Shown piece after piece: positions 1 through 13,000 of a stretch of DNA of 64,000 bases (position 1 is the stretch's first letter; every line of letters begins with the position of its first letter). Made by a program: the position numbers and the translations under genes. The stretch spans positions 28,334,329 through 28,398,328 of the forward strand of contig NC_049982.1 of NCBI RefSeq assembly GCF_000003815.2, given 5' to 3'. This DNA comes from Branchiostoma floridae. Lineage: Eukaryota; Chordata; Leptocardii; Amphioxiformes; Branchiostomatidae. The notes under the pieces were generated by a model. The model was given only the letters and a program-made list of their open reading frames with translations, did no database searches and was not told the origin of the DNA.

Positions 1-921
1 CTTTGGGTTTGGAATTGGCACTGAATATTTCTAAATCAAATAACCCTCATCATCATTAATGAAAATTATTATCATGCAAATGAAAACATTTTATTTGAAA
101 GAAAAATGTCCCTCAATTGACACATGAAACTTCACATTGAAAAATATATTCAAATAGCTGTCCTTAACTCTCAATGTCTTTCCATATTCAAAGTCACCAG
201 TCATCATTGAATTTTGTATCTAAAAGATAGCCATAACCAGCAGTTTTTAAAAGCCATAGCACAAAATTTAATTCTTACTATGATCATGTAATTTGACTAC
301 ACATACTCTAAGGAAAAAAATTCCTTTGGCTTTGCAGTGCGGTTAGCAATTGAACTTTGCCCGATTCGGACTTAATGCGCCACCAATTAAAAACTTATGA
401 AGCCCTAAAAATAACCCCTGCTGGCCTATTAAAATGCATTAATGCGGATACTGTAACCAAATTTGAAGCCCAAAAACTCACATGCCTATTTGCCTAGCTT
501 GGTACATGTTAGCAGGTTTTATGAAGAACAGCGCTAGCATGCATGCTAGTGATAATAAGCTAGTTCATGGTATAAACCGCTCATGCACAACAAGATGCTT
601 TGTGGGTAATATGTCAAAGCTGAAGGCCCTAAATAACCTGAGTTCTTGTCTCTTTTTATTCTCTTTCTTTCCCTCTAGAAACCTTGATTACTGGGGTATC
701 ACAGGGAAAGCTTAATGCATGATTGTCATTCTTTATTGATGTCTCAAGGGACTTCAACTTTGACATATTACCCACAATGCATCTTGCCACGCATGCTCAG
801 TTTAAACAGTAAACCAGCCTATAAAAGTCAGCTCCGATGTGCGAATGTAAAATATGTGTTGTAATATGAGCCCGCCAAGCCACCGTATGCCTGTTTTAGT
901 TTTTCCTGTCCAACAACTCAC
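1..921. other. Left edge, 3' flank of calpain A with a diverged MITE
   Basis: No exon was recognised. Bases about 562-822 form an inverted repeat with ends like GTGGGTAATATGTCAAAG and CTTTGACATATTACCCAC. This is the MITE family seen again at 49602-49813 and 43755-43925. Confidence 0.5.
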
Positions 922-1038
922 TCCACAGATTGGTCAGGCGGATGGCTATGCGCAGGAAGTCGCCGCCGCTGATCATGCCCTCCTCGTCAACGTAACGGCG
1001 AGCGAGCTGACACAGCAGCCTTTTAGGGATGGTGAAAC
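922..1038 (-). CDS. Calpain A exon 19b, tandem-duplicated EF-hand exon
   Basis: 117 nt, acceptor CGCAG, donor GTGAGT. It encodes [20 protein letters not shown] and [19 protein letters not shown]. It could be an alternative to 19a, be used after it (the frame is kept), or act as a last exon: reading through the donor gives SELLDRKN and a TAA stop. Confidence 0.88.
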
Positions 1039-4000
1039 CTGCGATTCGTTCCGTGTAAAATTAGCAAAATTCCGTAACACACTAAGTAGTTCGGACCCTC
1101 GTGCTTCGCGACCTTCATGACAAACTGTCATTCAAGGTTTTAAATACTGAATGACAGCTCAGCCATGTTCAAGGTCAAGCAAGGTCGCCGCTCCCCTCCC
1201 CCCAACCCCACACTGACTAACTAGTGTTTGGCACTTACTCCACAGCCAGTGGAGGCGCATGGCGATCCTCAGGAAGTTTCCGCCACTGATGTGGCCGTCT
1301 TCGTCGACGTAGCGGAAAGCGAGCTTACACAGCAAGCGCTTGGGGATGTAGAAACCTGAGTGTACGGGGGAAAGCGGTTAACGGTAATGTGTACGGTTAG
1401 TACGGATGTTAATCCACGCGACGAAATCTTCAACACTTGATGTTAAACTCTTGATGTATTATGGCGCTGGAATAAAGAACAAGATGACTCAGGCACTTTG
1501 GCTAATATGGACGAACAAAAAGTTACTGAATAAGAGATGAATGATTCTGTGGGTAATAAACACGGATACATAATTATTGTGATATTATGATAAATCATGC
1601 ATTAAAACTTTTAAGACAAGCACTTTAATGAAAGTTCCTTGTTTATGCAGCAGTACGTTATAAAACTGGGATTGTAACTCATTAAATAGATGAAAAATAA
1701 CACCACACAAAGAATGCAGACGTCACTGAGATCATACAGAAAAGGCAAGATTTGGGCAATGATGTGTTAGATGACCATAATTTTTGATATGCCATTTGTC
1801 ACTTATTGGGTCACAGTGAATTGGTCTACATTTGAACCAGGGCTGTGTCCAGCTTTGATTTCATTTCCACCTAATCCCTCTCATTGCTTGGGAAACCCAA
1901 ATTGTTGATTTCCATTCAATTTGCATTCAAACTGACCAAAATTTTCATTCAGATAGCGTTTTCTGTCATGAAGTTTAGATTGTTTGGAAGGATGACTAAG
2001 GGGTGAAATTTTGCCTACCCAAGTAAATTTCTGTCCTGGGACAAAAGGATGGGATCCTGGGGACAGCCCTGATTTAAATATTCTATGATGATTTAATTAT
2101 GACCTGAAATATCTACCGGTAATATACCATCTTACAGTTTCTATATAGCACTAACAAACTACTTATTAACGTCTTATGATATCATATTTCAACAACCCAA
2201 AGCAGCAATACTGCAGGAGTTGGGATAAACTAGTTTTGAGTCTTTGACTCTTCACATAGAAAATGTTGCCACTTAGTTAAATGACCAAGAGACATGACAT
2301 GATAAGCACTTAGTCTAATAAAACATGAAATCTAGTTGCAGATTACCTACTGTAATGGTTATAATAACAATCTAGTATATAGAAGCATAACATTTGCTGA
2401 AGAAAGATATGATAATGATACTAACATTATGGACTATTAACAAGAATATTTTCAAGTCATATCGCTATCAATTGATTAACATTGTTACGGTAATAAAAAA
2501 ATGATCATATCGTCATCAACAAAACATCTGTTTAAGAATCAAACATTTGAAATACTCTTCTCCTTATGTTAAAAACTTAAGATAATTAATTTTTGCCATT
2601 GAAAGTGTGCCATACCAATAATGTCCTCCAGTGCTTCTTGCAACTCGTACACGCTCAGCTTCCCACTCTTGTCGTAGTCACTGTTCTTGAAGGCAGACTA
2701 TGGAAAACAAGACATTAGAAAATGTTTTCAAATATACATAAGTCATTCAGTAATATATCTTGAATATAGTAAAATATGATACTACATATACATGTATATA
2801 CCTGTCACCAGTTCCCCTTTATCCGAAGGGTAATGCATATGTCGAATTCCTTTGTTTTTAGAGTATGTATTACTTACATTAGGGATTTCAAGTCAAGGGA
2901 CAGTGGTTGCAAATGTTTTCAACATATCTCAGTTTGAAATCATTGTCCGTTATCCCTAAATACCAATTTTTTTTAAATGTCGTATATAGCGTACCCCCAC
3001 AGCACTAGCATTACAGGTTGGTATATAATATGTCACTGAGTAAAGAGAGTCTCTTTTTACACAACCACAACCGAAACGTTTGTGAAAATAAGATTGTGGT
3101 TGTGAATAGAAACAGTCTCTTCATAATTTTTCAATACATTGGAACTTTATAAATCGCACATGAGATTACATACCAGCCAAGGTTCCACAGTGTCCCACAT
3201 GTCGTCAAACTCTTCATACTCGATCTTCCCTGATCCATCCGCCTGGGACAAAGTTAAGGAACCATTCGTGCTATGGATGTGTACTGGTACTGGGTACCGG
3301 TTATATTACAATGAAAAACTTTATTTGGTCCAAATAAAAAAAATGTACTGATTACTATACCTGAATATGGTGTACACTGACATTACAAGATTAGTATTTA
3401 CAAGTATTTACACTCACACTTAAGTCTTACCACAATTATCAAAATTAAGCACTTTTATTCTTACACTGGAAAAAGATGAAAACATTTTTGTATGCTTGAT
3501 AATGAAAATGAAACTTTGTTTCGAGTTTCTCTAAAAAAAAACAGCTGCACAAGAGTCTAATTAACATTCTGTTGTTTTTTTCATGTCTCTGTCCTCCATG
3601 AAAACCACTGACAGTTTACTTTGTCAAGTTGTACAGGTACAGGTATACAGGTCAGGGCCTAAGCCTTAACATGTAACCACCTGTGCCTGCCCCTGTGCAT
3701 TTCGTTTACATGTACACACGGCCCTAAGTTCAGACAATTGGAAAAAGAAAACAAGAAGTTACATTTTGGTACCATGCAGAATCTCTCTAACATCATATTC
3801 TAATCATATGCACTAAGAAGACATTAAGTATATTCAGTATAGTTCTTTCAAAATTTGTAAAATTGCACACTGCCACGGTTTAAGCTTAATAAGGATACAT
3901 CAAACATCTGGATGACATCCTTGCACAGATCAATGGTCAGGCTGGGATCTGGGTGAAAATAAAATCATAATAAATGCAGGAGAAATACATTTCTTACTTG

Positions 4001-7000
4001 TTCAACTAAATCAAACTAACTTATTTAAAAGCCATTTTGTAACATACAATCATGTCATCAAAATTTAAAATTCTAGAGCTTATGTAACATGTACCAGAAG
4101 CAGTTTCATTTTGTTGTATACTAATATGAAGGGCTATAGGGGGTACAATAAAATATCATCAACACCAATAGCACATTTTATACGGCTCATTTCTTACCTT
4201 TGAAGATACAGTCAAAGAGACTCTTCAGTTCGAATGGATCAATGGCAGGCACTTCCTGTATGCGTGGGGAAAAAGGGAAAAGGGAGTTAGGATTTCAAAT
4301 TGTGGCCAGTTTAAAAGTCGCACTAAATTGTAAGACAAAATATAATTTTTAAAAGAGCAGACATTCCCAATGATTAGTGTTTTACTACAATATATTGTAC
4401 CCCCTTACTAATGTTAATATAATACAGCAACTGTCTTGTCCTTCACTTTTAAATCACTTACATCACACATGTATGTCTCATTTTCCTTTTTAGTATGCAC
4501 ACGTTGTATACCACAGTGACTGTGTTGCATGCTAAAATTAATGTAATCAGCCTTCAGGCATGGTTATGCAATAAAGCTACCATCTTGGCCTACCTTTGTT
4601 TCCAATTGAGACCCAAATTTTCTTCAGTCTGACTTTGTCTTACCTTGTTTCCTAGTGGAAACCCAATATTGTCTCACCTTTTTTGCATTCATAGTTAGGG
4701 CATAAAAGACCAGTTTCTCTCAAATCAGTGTCACTGACGAATGATGGTGGATGCCATCTGTAACATTTGACTGTTTCCAAAATCATATCCAGTTATTTGG
4801 GCAAGTACTTTATGGCTTATCTTATTACCTGGATGGCAAACCTTCATAGAGATATCATCTAAATATCTATTCCTATAAAAAAATGTTGACACGTCATACC
4901 TCGTCATCACCGGAAAGGCCAGCAACCATCTCGAAGAACGCGCGGAACTTGTCTTTCTTCTCGTCGCTCCATTCTTCCTTAGGCTGATGGAATAGTCACA
5001 ATCATAGAAAACATTCATGTAATGCTATACATAAATACACAGATGTTCTGTTCATCATTGATCATTATTATCATGATAGTATTTCTTTGTCTGCATCTTT
5101 CTTACAACTTAAACTTCAACTGCTTCAATTTTTTGGATATCGAAAGATTTTTGTGTTTATGTAAATCAACTGTAACAGTTTCATGAAATTGGTTACAACA
5201 TATTAAGTCTATCAACAACATCAAAGTCGATGATGTATATAAATCATAAGTTTTAAGGTACATGCACCTGTGATGATCATTACATAATATAATAATGATT
5301 ACAACAATATTCATCATCTATAGGTGGAAATGTCAGAACAATTATATAGGAAAAATCACCACGAAGGTTAAAATTGACTTAGATTCACCGAGTCTAAAAT
5401 CACACACTTAGACATAAAGGAGTCAGAAGAATTCAAGACACATATCATATGGACCTTATGGAAGTTGTGAGATTATTGTGCATCAATGATCACATTCTAT
5501 GATTCTTGTAAATGGGTCTAGTATGTATTAAAGGAATCCGATGTCAATTCTAAAACCGTGGGTTTCACTTAGAAACTCTTGAAGGACGAAAATTTTTGGA
5601 TGGAAACGAAGTTTCAAAGGATGCAATATTTACATCCAATGATGATTTGGAAATGTCACAAAAATATTGTCGTGCTTGTTAAGTTAAAGGGATAACATTA
5701 AAAAGAAGTGCTCAGCTAGCAGTTGTTTGTGTTACTTGATGCACATACTGAAGAATAGCTGTTAAGAAATTAGTAAATGTTAATTGTGTCATTTCTAAAA
5801 TTTGCCTCAAGTTAATGTATAGGTTAACTATAGAAAGCTTTGTCATTGAAGCCTTCACAGGGCATATGAAAGCAATTTTAAAATTAGTGAAAGCAATGTA
5901 ACACTAGTTCACCTGTATCTGCAGGTAAGCTATATCCGTTGTCTTTAAAAATGTTATGTAGGGATATCGTGTCAATGGACAGTGGTTTCAAATTGCAATA
6001 CTTTCAAAATATCGTAGCTTGAAACCAATGTCCGTCTCCTTGATATTATTGATTACCCTGTTTTCAGAAACAAGTGAGATACATGTAACACTAGTTCACC
6101 TATATACGTGGGACAACCTATATACGTTGTCAGGGAATGTAGGGGTCAAGTCTACAGACTGTGGCATTTCAAATTTGCAATATTTTCAAAATGTTGTGAT
6201 TTGAAACCACCCTAGGGCCTCCATTGACTTGATATCCCTAAATACTCTGTTTTCTCAACAGCGGATATAGGTTACCTTCGGATAAAGGTGATCCAGGGTT
6301 ATAGTTTCCCAAGCCTTAGGATGAAGTGAACTTAGAGTTACCTCAAACATTTAACTTTTGAAAACTGCAGATTTGAATTAGCAATTATTACACAGAGTGC
6401 CACTTGAACAGTTTACAATGTGATATGATTAACTGTTAAAAAGTGTATGATTCACTGCTATTCATGCATTAAATCATATCAAAGCCTTGTTAGTGTTATT
6501 TGATTAGTTGATCAAAAGAGGACACAGATTAGTAGATTTGATTGTATTTTTAGTACTTGTCGCATTGTGATGAGAGAAAAGTTTGGGTTCTTTCTTATAG
6601 CGAGATGTTACCGGTTTGGGCTTGTCCTGTTTGACTATCTTGTCGTCATCCGCCTGCTCTCTGCATGATGCATTTGTGAAATGACAGAGAAAACAAAGAG
6701 AAACAAAAGAGTTCGGTCAAGCGATATTCTCAATACTGTGCATTGACAGAGTGCGCCCGGTCCTTGGACCTTTGTGCTAATGTTTTATGTGTGTTTTTTT
6801 ACCGGTTTGGGCTTGTCTTGCTTGATGATTGCATCACCTTCATCGATTTCACTGAAAGAGAACGGATTTGTAGGATTGTCAGTTAGGAGGTGAGGTAAGA
6901 AAGAGCAAAGACCACCTTGAACTGAATATTGGCTGTCTCCTGCTTTAAACTTTTTGATGTCCCACTCATGATTCTGTGGCCTTGGCCCATGTTGCTAATT

Positions 7001-10000
7001 TCAGTTTAAGCTTGCGAAAACACATTTTCATCAATGGATGGATGAGGTTAAATTTTATCTGTCCCAAAAAGCAAATGCTTGTCCCAGGATAGAAGGACAG
7101 GTCCTCACTGGGAGCAAGTTTAGGGTATATTTTCAGGGTACAATGTTAATTAAAATTTTCAGGGTACAACGTTAATTAGAATTATTATATGGTCAAGAAA
7201 TGCATTGTAACACTTAACATAGCACATATTACATGTAATTTGTATAATGCCATTTTGTGACTTTTTTGTGACAGATTGATGTGATATCTCCTTAAATATC
7301 AACAGTTCCAACTTCAAACGCTATAAGTTTACAAAGGTTTCAAAAGACACTATGTCATAATCAGAAACGTTTAGCAACAATAATCAAACCAACCTACTGA
7401 AGCAATGCTTTGGCAAAATAGATGACAATAACGAAAAAATGCCATATCCAGGTTGAAGCGGGCAGGCCAGTGGTCTAAGGAGCCAGGTGGGTCAGGCAGT
7501 TATTGCATGAAAAGGAGCTTGGGACGAGTTAAAGAAAGAAGGTCAGTGATGAATCAAGCAGCATCATAAGGGACAAACTAGGAAGCTTAGTTTTGAAGCT
7601 AAAAGCAACAAAATTGTGTGTTGTGAGTTTCCAAACAAAAGCATGTGTAAGTGTGCAACAAAACCATATTATAGCAACATGAGGCATTCATGGTGATGCT
7701 TCTGCCAGCATGATGCTTCTAAAAGAAGGGTCTCACATAGATTATAATAGTCAAGCAATGAGAATTCAAAAACAGCAGTATTGGTATCATACTGTAGTAT
7801 TTTCAAGCACTGCATGCTAACAGGCATTAAACAAGCGTTAAACAATTTCTATATAAAGCAACGTCTTATATAAATATTGTTAAGTCATCAGACAGCGCAA
7901 AATCTATGCGCAGCTGAGAATAGAATGCATTCTAATCACTAGTAGTGTAAAAGCCATTACAGTATAATGAAAATGTAGCTCAAATATATGTCAATGACTT
8001 TTAAAGCACTAGCCGATGACAATCATTAATGTGAAATGATATCTACTAGTCTAAGAGCTAAGCAATAATGTAAGATTTAACATGAATAAACAAAATAAAC
8101 CTACATCTAGTTGGAAGAAAAGCATTAAAATGTTGAAAGCAAAAATAAAACAGTCATTCAATTGCAAGGAGTCTCACCCTAGGCCTTTACACAATTCACA
8201 TTGGGGAGGCTTTGCTAAACCAGGCTGAGGTTTCCACTTTTATGGGTGTGTCCTCTAACCAGCTGTGAGCCAATCAGAGTATAAGCTTTAATCAATACCC
8301 AACGAAAACATGTAGGCAATTCTCAGATTGGCTCAGACAGCTGGTTAGAGGCTATAATATGCCAACAAAAGTGGAAACCACAAGCAAGCATTCCCAATGT
8401 CTGTTGTGTAGACCACGGGCAAGGGTCTGCATAGTATCGCATGATGACCACATACAATGTATATAACGCTAGTTCACCTTTATCCGCAGGGTAGCCACAT
8501 ATATTCGTTGTGTTTACCAAGTTGAACATGGTATCAAGGGATATCAACTGGACGGAAGGTGTAATGTGTTAAAAAAATTGTAGGTTGAAACTAATGTCGG
8601 TCGACTTCGTATCTCTAAATACCAATTCTGAAAGCAACCGTCACGGCGGATATAGGTTACCCCTCGGATAAAGGTGAACGGCGTTATATAGAAGCGCAAT
8701 AAAGAAAATATCACAATGATGTAAGACGTACTCGGCTGTTGCTTCCTTCTCGGTGAAGACCCTCAAGATGAATTCCCCTTCTTCATTAGGGTTGAAGGTT
8801 GTTGGGAGAACGATGTATTCACCTGGAGTAACCTGTGGTGGGCAATCCAGAAAACAATTACATTAAACATTTTACATTTACACTTTAAAAAGAAAAAAGG
8901 TGCCACTTGGTCTGGCACCCAGGGTAGAATCCTACTTGACAGATTGGGACCTCTACTGGTAGAATCAGTGATTTTTCAGATCAAAATCTCTTTCCTGACA
9001 ATTACTATTAGACAGCAGTCACCAGAGGAGTACAGTCCTGGACCTGAATTTGCAAAAGTAACAAAACCATAAGTGATTTAAAAAGCAACTGTTACTTAGT
9101 ATTGCCTAAAAAAAAACTTGAAGTCTGCTATTATTTGTTAGGTTAGATAAGCTTTTACAGACTCCTTGGCTAAATCAATTAATCAGGTTTGTGCGTACCT
9201 TGAAGTGCTCGGAGCGTTCGCGGTAGTTGATGTAGCTGCCAGAGCTGGCCACCGGTGCCTCAGTCATGACATCACGCCGCTTCAGCTTGCTCCGTCCTTT
9301 AGCCTGAGCAAAAAGAAATTTGTATAATGTGTGGTTGCCTTTAAGTTAGTGAAGTGACACTATAGCTAGTGAGGAACATGTAGCCATGATTGTAGAAGTG
9401 ATAATATTGATTGATTTGATTGATTTTATTTTGCACTTTAAAAAATGATACATACAGAAAATTATAGAATACAACAGAACGTGCAAGGGGGGAGAAAAAA
9501 GCCATGTGGCTTATATAAACAAGTTCAATATTATATTATAGTAAAAGTGGCAACAATCGCTGTGGAAGCGATGACTATCATTCTGTTACAACACAAAGAG
9601 AGCCTGCCCAACTCATGATTAGGATACTGGTTAATCACAACCAAGTCTTTAGATTGCAACCAAATCAGCTCTTTGCACCTGCAGCTTAGCTTTTGGTTCT
9701 TATGCCAACAGCACAGCAATAGAAAAGAGGAACCATTTCAACATCATCTAATAGTAAGAAATTCATCTCCTGGTTATTCTGTTGATAACTACATCCCACC
9801 CACCTCATACATGTAGAACCCCAGGAAGAGGTTGGTCTTCCCAAGATGCTTCTGTTTGCGCCTGTCCTTCTGCAGGAGCGAGACCAGACAGGACGCCATG
9901 TCGTCGTCGTCTCCGTCGTCAGCGTCCGTCAGGTTCACCTTGAACTGCGGGTTAGCGGCGAACGACGATTCTAAAGTAGAAGAGAAACTGTCTGTTTTAG

Positions 10001-13000
10001 TTTCCCTCATCAGCTCTGAACTGGTACACTCTGCTTCTGACACCTTCGGCATCTGTCGGAACTTGCCGTCAAAATGTTTGGCACCCGCTCAGGTGATCCC
10101 AAGTACTGTAAATGCAGAAATGTTTTCAGTGGTTTTATGTTTTTCATGGTGACCACTTCACCGTGAACTTAAAACTACCGCAAACATTTTTCCATTATAG
10201 TATGAGACCATAGTCTATGGCGCTAACTCCATTTTTCCGCTCCCGCAAAAGAAAATCCCTGCCAAATTAAATGCATTTACAGTACTTCATTTGGGTCACA
10301 CTCGGAACACCAACCTGGGGAGTTCAGCACGGGCAATTCAACGTCAATTCCTTTGCCTATCGCCTATAGTCCAAAATTTGACATTGAATCCAAAGCGATC
10401 TAAACATCTCACACTGTAGACACTCAGTTATAACTACAGAACAACAGGCAAGACTTTCTGCCACTCACGTCTGAAGTTGGCGCATCCCCCGGCGCTCTCG
10501 TTCTTGATCCATCGCCCGTTCATGTTGTTGACATTCCACCTCAGCTTGTCGTCGTCATCGTCTCCCATGGAGTCCGGCGTCAGGTTACAGATCTCGATGT
10601 TTTTCCAGTACGTCAGAAAGTCCTCGAAGCTCATCCTGTGATGCGAAAAAGGCACAGGTATTAATGCTAGGTCACCTTTATCCACAGCTAGGGTAACCCA
10701 TAACTATTTTCATTTATTTATTGGTTTGGCTGCACCGAACACACAGCCAGGGCTGCCCAACTAGCCTATGGCTATTACAAAGGGCTAGCCCTGCTGACAA
10801 ACACATAAACAATACAAATTAAAAAAAAGAACATTTGTATGTACATGGTGTAGGATAACTTACATATCATCTAAAATGGAGTATATAACATCATATCATC
10901 GACAACCCATAACTATTGTTTTTAAAAACAGGGTATTTGGGGATATACATGCGGGTTGGCGGAAACGGCTGCCCGGTCGGTCGGCGGAAACCGCTGCCCG
11001 GTTCGGTCCTGAGGTTGGTTTTGGGGGTTTCCAGTATTGCATACAGTAGTGTAAGTGAAGTAAACAAAATGCCTACTTAAATATTCCATAACGGTTGTTA
11101 GATGTAATGTTGCTAGATGTTCAAAGGAAGCTGGCCAAATTACTTATTTTTTGAAAAAAAATTAATTTGACATTTCTTGGTAAGATTGTCCCATTCCCAG
11201 CTGCTACTATTCGAACGTCCCCCAGTACAGAACGTCAGAAGTTTGCTACGTCAAGGTTGTACAGGGTGGCGGTCCTTTGATCTAGTATACCATATGTGCC
11301 GCGGGCGCCAGCGACAAAATCAATCAATTTTGACAGCACTACCGCACCGAGCTGTCTGACATGTCCGAGGAGAAACTATCTCTAAGAACTGTAAAAGAAT
11401 TCAAATTTAGTTAAATCAATACTAAAATGTACATTTACAAACGCATGGATTCAGTTTTTTTGTGTCAGGTTCTGGTTTAAACTAATGTAGTCAATTATAT
11501 ATTAATTATGTACAATGTTTTCACATAATTTTGTTACTTCACACGAAAACGGCTCCGCCGTAGTCTTTCCTCCTCGTAAGCAAACTTGTCATCGAACATT
11601 GAATTCTTGAAAGATGAAAATGGTGATTTCACCAGTGTCTGAAGATTTCCCCCACAGCAATTCTTTGATTGATCCCGATACTATCTTCTCACATGTCGGA
11701 AATGATAAGATTTAACCAAGGATTTAATAAATGTGTTCGTGGTCAAAGCACTGAAAGTCAGCATAATCCCATCCAGTCTCAGATCGGCAGAGCGGCTAGA
11801 GCCCAAATAACACCGCGATAAACAACGTGGCCACGGTCGGCTCGAGAAAAATTCTTAGTTAGCAATTAATCTTCAACACGAATGACTCATACTCTGATCA
11901 ATAGCCACATCTTATTTGTCTAAAGCTATTCCGAAGAACAAGTAATAATTAAGTTTACTACTGTCCCCTATTAGAAGCGCCTCATACATATCCATGTGGC
12001 CACACGCACTGCGTATTTGGGGTCAACGACCTAACGTTAATGTGCGCTGCATGGAATGCCGAAAACTTCCGATGAATCAAATCAATCCAACCTATAGTTT
12101 CCCATTCCAGAGTATATAGATATAAAACTAGTGTTGGGGATTACATTTTTGAAAAGAAAAAAAGATCAAGGCGCAAATCAGTTCTTACGGTGAGGACACG
12201 GCGCGGCTCATTATCGACCTTATTAGCGTTAATGAGCTGGTAGCACCGAAATCTGGTGTTCACCGAAAACGTGTACAAAGTTCGAAATTTCGCCGTGTTT
12301 GTGTTTTCGAATTTCCGAAATTACGGTAATGTTTACGATATTAGCGCTACTGTAAATTGTAGGGTCAGCCTACACGAGAAATGCACTTAAATTACTGCTG
12401 CGATAGCAAGCCACTTGTTTACATTTGGTATACTCGAAACCCCCAAAACCAACCTCCGGACCGGACCGGGCAGCCGTTTCCGCCGACCGACCGGGCAGCC
12501 GTTTCCGCCAACCCTATACATGCAACATTGACGGACAGTGGTTTAAAATTGCAATATCTGACAACATCAGAATTGAAACAGACATCCGTCCACTGTTAAA
12601 AAAAATTCCCCACGAATAAAAGCGTTAGTGCCATAGTCAATTTGAGCCAGCTGTTACGGGCAGTGAATTCTTTCCCACTGTGTCTAGAGCACAGTGTTGG
12701 AAAGCAAATCCCTCTCCTTCCACTGCCATTTAAAACTCCTAACCAAAGTGCATTATTTCTACACTGGGAGCAAAGTGAGGAAAGTTGTGTTAAGTGCCCT
12801 TCCCAAAAGGAAAAAATGTCTATATATAGTGGAATCAGTTTTTTGTATCATTGACCGTTTCGAAATTAATATCCACTTGCTTTAAATGACAAATGAAGTC
12901 TAACCTTGATTGACGTGTCTTAAAAAAGTGGAATTTTTTCGTCAGTTAAATGTCGACATCTGGGGCTCACCTATGTTATCTAGAACTCCACATCCAAGAC

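Larger units (their letters stand above)
10662..12627. mobile_element. Family A MITE split by two nested insertions
   Basis: The left end TTAATGCTAGGTCACC and right end AAAGCGTTAG belong to one MITE. It is interrupted first by a short retroposon (10709-10913) and then by a 1.56-kb TIR element (10953-12514). Each insertion is flanked by its own target duplication. Confidence 0.8.

Noticed and set aside
850-898. Calpain A last exon beginning after AAACAG at about 890
   Set aside because: The frame would give a hydrophobic tail and a stop, but the intron from 19b would be only about 25 nt, too short to splice.
854-1120. Plus-strand ORF of 88 codons
   Set aside because: Antisense shadow of calpain exon 19b; the minus strand explains the sequence with splice sites.
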